Below, piece by piece: positions 62,116 through 64,000 of a stretch of DNA of 64,000 bases (positions are counted from its first letter, which is position 1; every line of letters starts with the position of its first letter). The notes below the pieces were generated by a model. The model ran no database searches, had not been told where the DNA came from, and was given only the letters and a program-made list of their open reading frames with translations. The position numbers were made by a program, and so were the translations under genes. The stretch is taken from NCBI RefSeq assembly GCF_047511655.1, contig NC_133398.1, positions 39,437,638 to 39,501,637 of the forward strand, given 5' to 3'. The DNA is from Castor canadensis (taxonomy: Eukaryota > Chordata > Mammalia > Rodentia > Castoridae).

Positions 62116-63479
62116 GAAGTTAATACTCTCAACACATAAACTCTCAGCAAAAATACAGGAATAAAATAAATCACCAAATAAAAATTTAGGAACTGAAAAA
62201 TATCTGCAATTAAAAAACAGCCTCTAATGGTAATGAGAAAGGAAAAAATTCCAGTGGAATTTAAAAAATGTGAAGAGCAGAGAGAGAGAAAAGAAAAAAA
62301 AGATGGAAAGATGGACAGAGTCCCCAAGTCTACCACAACAGTATCACCAGGTCTAATCTTTGTGTCTTTGGAGATCTCAAAGAGACTCTAGAAGGGAAAG
62401 AGTTTATCTCTAAGACTTGAACTCAATCTAAGGTTTTCTTAACTTTTAGCAGTGTTTTGCAATACTTGGCTGGAATCACCTGGAGAGCTTTTAGTACTCC
62501 AGAGGCAGCGTGGGATGTAATTCATTGTTAAAGTACTTTTCTAGTATATTCAAGGCTCTGGGTTAGATCTACAGCACCATAGAACTAACAACAAAAACAA
62601 ACAAAGCAAAACAAACAAAAGCCTTGTGGAGGTTCAGAATCTACCAAAAGAGAATCTGATTCAATTGCTCAGAGATGGAGACTCAGTATTGGTGTTTTAA
62701 AATGATTCTAATATGTAGCCAGGGTAAGAACTACTGCTATAGAATTTTATGAATAGGGGAACAACCCAAAATGGAGAAAGTGGTCAACTGTGCCTTCTAG
62801 TCCTGGTAAGTATAAAAGGGCAGGTTTTAGGGCATCCATTCCTTTCACACATGGTACTATCTGATCTGTACCACTTTTGATGTTCTCCGAGTCACAACCA
62901 GGGTCCATTTCTGCAAAAACTTTGGAAAGAGTGTTTCTTATTACTAAATTTACTTAAAATGCAAGCTATAGGAAGGAATAATTTAAGTAAGTAAGTCCCT
63001 GAGGATGGACCCAAGCAAGCAACCATGGACAGGGAGCAGCTACCTGCCTAGCAGATTGCAAACCATCCTGCTTGTTAGCTTACTATGAAATAGCCCAATT
63101 CCACTGACCATTCCCCAGCACTACCACCCCAGTTCCATATAGAAGAAGTTGTGTTTTGCTCTTAGATTTGAGTAATAAAGCAAGAATTACCACTGTTTTG
63201 ATTACTTGGCAGACTCTGTACCAAACCTCTGAGGTACATTAAATTCATTTAATTTTCATAGGACTTTCTGAGGTAATATTATTCAGATCATTATTATTTT
63301 ACGAATGCAGAAACTCAGGCTTAGAGAAGCTAAATAACTTGTCTAAGGGTCACATTACTACTTTAGTGACTCTAATCCAAGATTAAAACCTTTGTATGAA
63401 GTCAAAGACTGTAGAAATTTATTTGTAACTGATCAACTGTTTTTTTATGAGTATGCAGTTTTCTTATCATATAGAAGCC
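62116..63479. other. NFX1 intron, diverged ID (62505-62625) and antisense MIR (63270-63400)
   Basis: MIR block: ACGAATGCAGAAACTCAGGC, TTAGAGAAGCTAAATAACTT. I looked for an upstream NFX1 exon and found none. Confidence 0.5.
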
Positions 63480-63895
63480 AGTAAGAGGGACTGAAGGCAT
63501 GGCTTAAGTGGTACAAAAGCATCAGGCCTTGAGTTCAAACCCCAACACCAACTAAAAAAAAAGGGCAGCAACTAAGATACACTCAAATGCTGGCTATTAT
63601 AGGGAAGAATTCACATTCTAAAAATACTGTCAGATAGGATGCTACATCATGCGTTTTCCCAGGCTGTCCTATACACTCTCTTGGACCTGGATATCACTGG
63701 GGGATAAACTATCTGAATCTTTGTGTGTATGTGTAACTCAGGGACCTTAAGCCACTCAACCAGCTCCTTTTGTGATGAAGCTTTTTTCAAAATAGGGTCT
63801 CATTAACTATTTCCCCGGGCTGGCTTTGAACTGAGATCCTCTCGATCTCTGCCTTCTGAGTAGTCAGGATTACAAGCATGGGCCACTGGCACCTG
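63480..63895. mobile_element. Sense ID and antisense composite SINE
   Basis: ID 63480-63565 (GGCCTTGAGTTCAAACCCCA). Antisense 63735-63895 (CATTAACTATTTCCCCGGGC). Confidence 0.72.
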
Positions 63896-64000
63896 GTTGA
63901 ATCTTCTTTTTAGAAGTCAGCTATGTAATACAGTGAACTGGTTTTGGAAACTCCAGTCCCATCATGTCCTAGCACTGTGACTCTGGCAAGATGCTTGGCC

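Noticed and set aside
59605..64000. The next upstream NFX1 exon
   Set aside because: I looked for the expected peptide [20 protein letters not shown] on the - strand and did not find it.
1..64000. A novel defence or biosynthetic system
   Set aside because: All coding sequence that stands up belongs to AQP7, NFX1, retroelements or pseudogenes.

Overview
The window is mammalian nuclear DNA. Genes are split by long introns with canonical GT/AG borders, and the intervening sequence is packed with SINEs, LINE-1 fragments, MIRs and microsatellites. The commonest SINE joins a 7SL/B1-like head to a tRNA-like ID-type tail. That points to a rodent. My best guess is beaver (Castor) or a relative, an inference from repeat style only.

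Layout. (1) 1-6.1 kb: the last five coding exons of AQP7 (aquaglyceroporin) on the + strand at 3984-6034, with a poly(A) signal at 6070. The N-terminal exons were not found and probably lie left of the window. (2) 6.1-18.3 kb: intergenic, holding a 5'-truncated LINE-1 with target-site duplication at 11.2-12.5 kb, other LINE-1 3' ends, MIRs and a MIR-derived minisatellite. (3) 18.3-64 kb: the 3' part of NFX1 on the - strand. Nineteen coding exons between 59604 and 19889 join in frame with no loss of phase and encode the C-terminal 661 residues: most NFX1-type zinc fingers, the R3H domain and the C-terminal tail. The window ends inside an NFX1 intron.

AQP7 and NFX1 converge tail to tail. As I recall, they are also neighbours on human 9p13, which supports both calls. 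They have unrelated jobs, glycerol/water transport and nucleic-acid-binding regulation, so nothing here suggests a shared pathway.

The NFX1 introns carry an antisense HMGB1 processed pseudogene, a U6 snRNA pseudogene, a solo-LTR-like element, a Tigger-like DNA transposon, an ancient antisense LINE relic and dozens of SINEs. I found no prokaryote-like or defence-type system. The most interesting points are local: a Leu-to-Pro change in the AQP7 PLLG motif, two striking inverted repeats, several retro-insertions with readable duplications, and NFX1 micro-exons.
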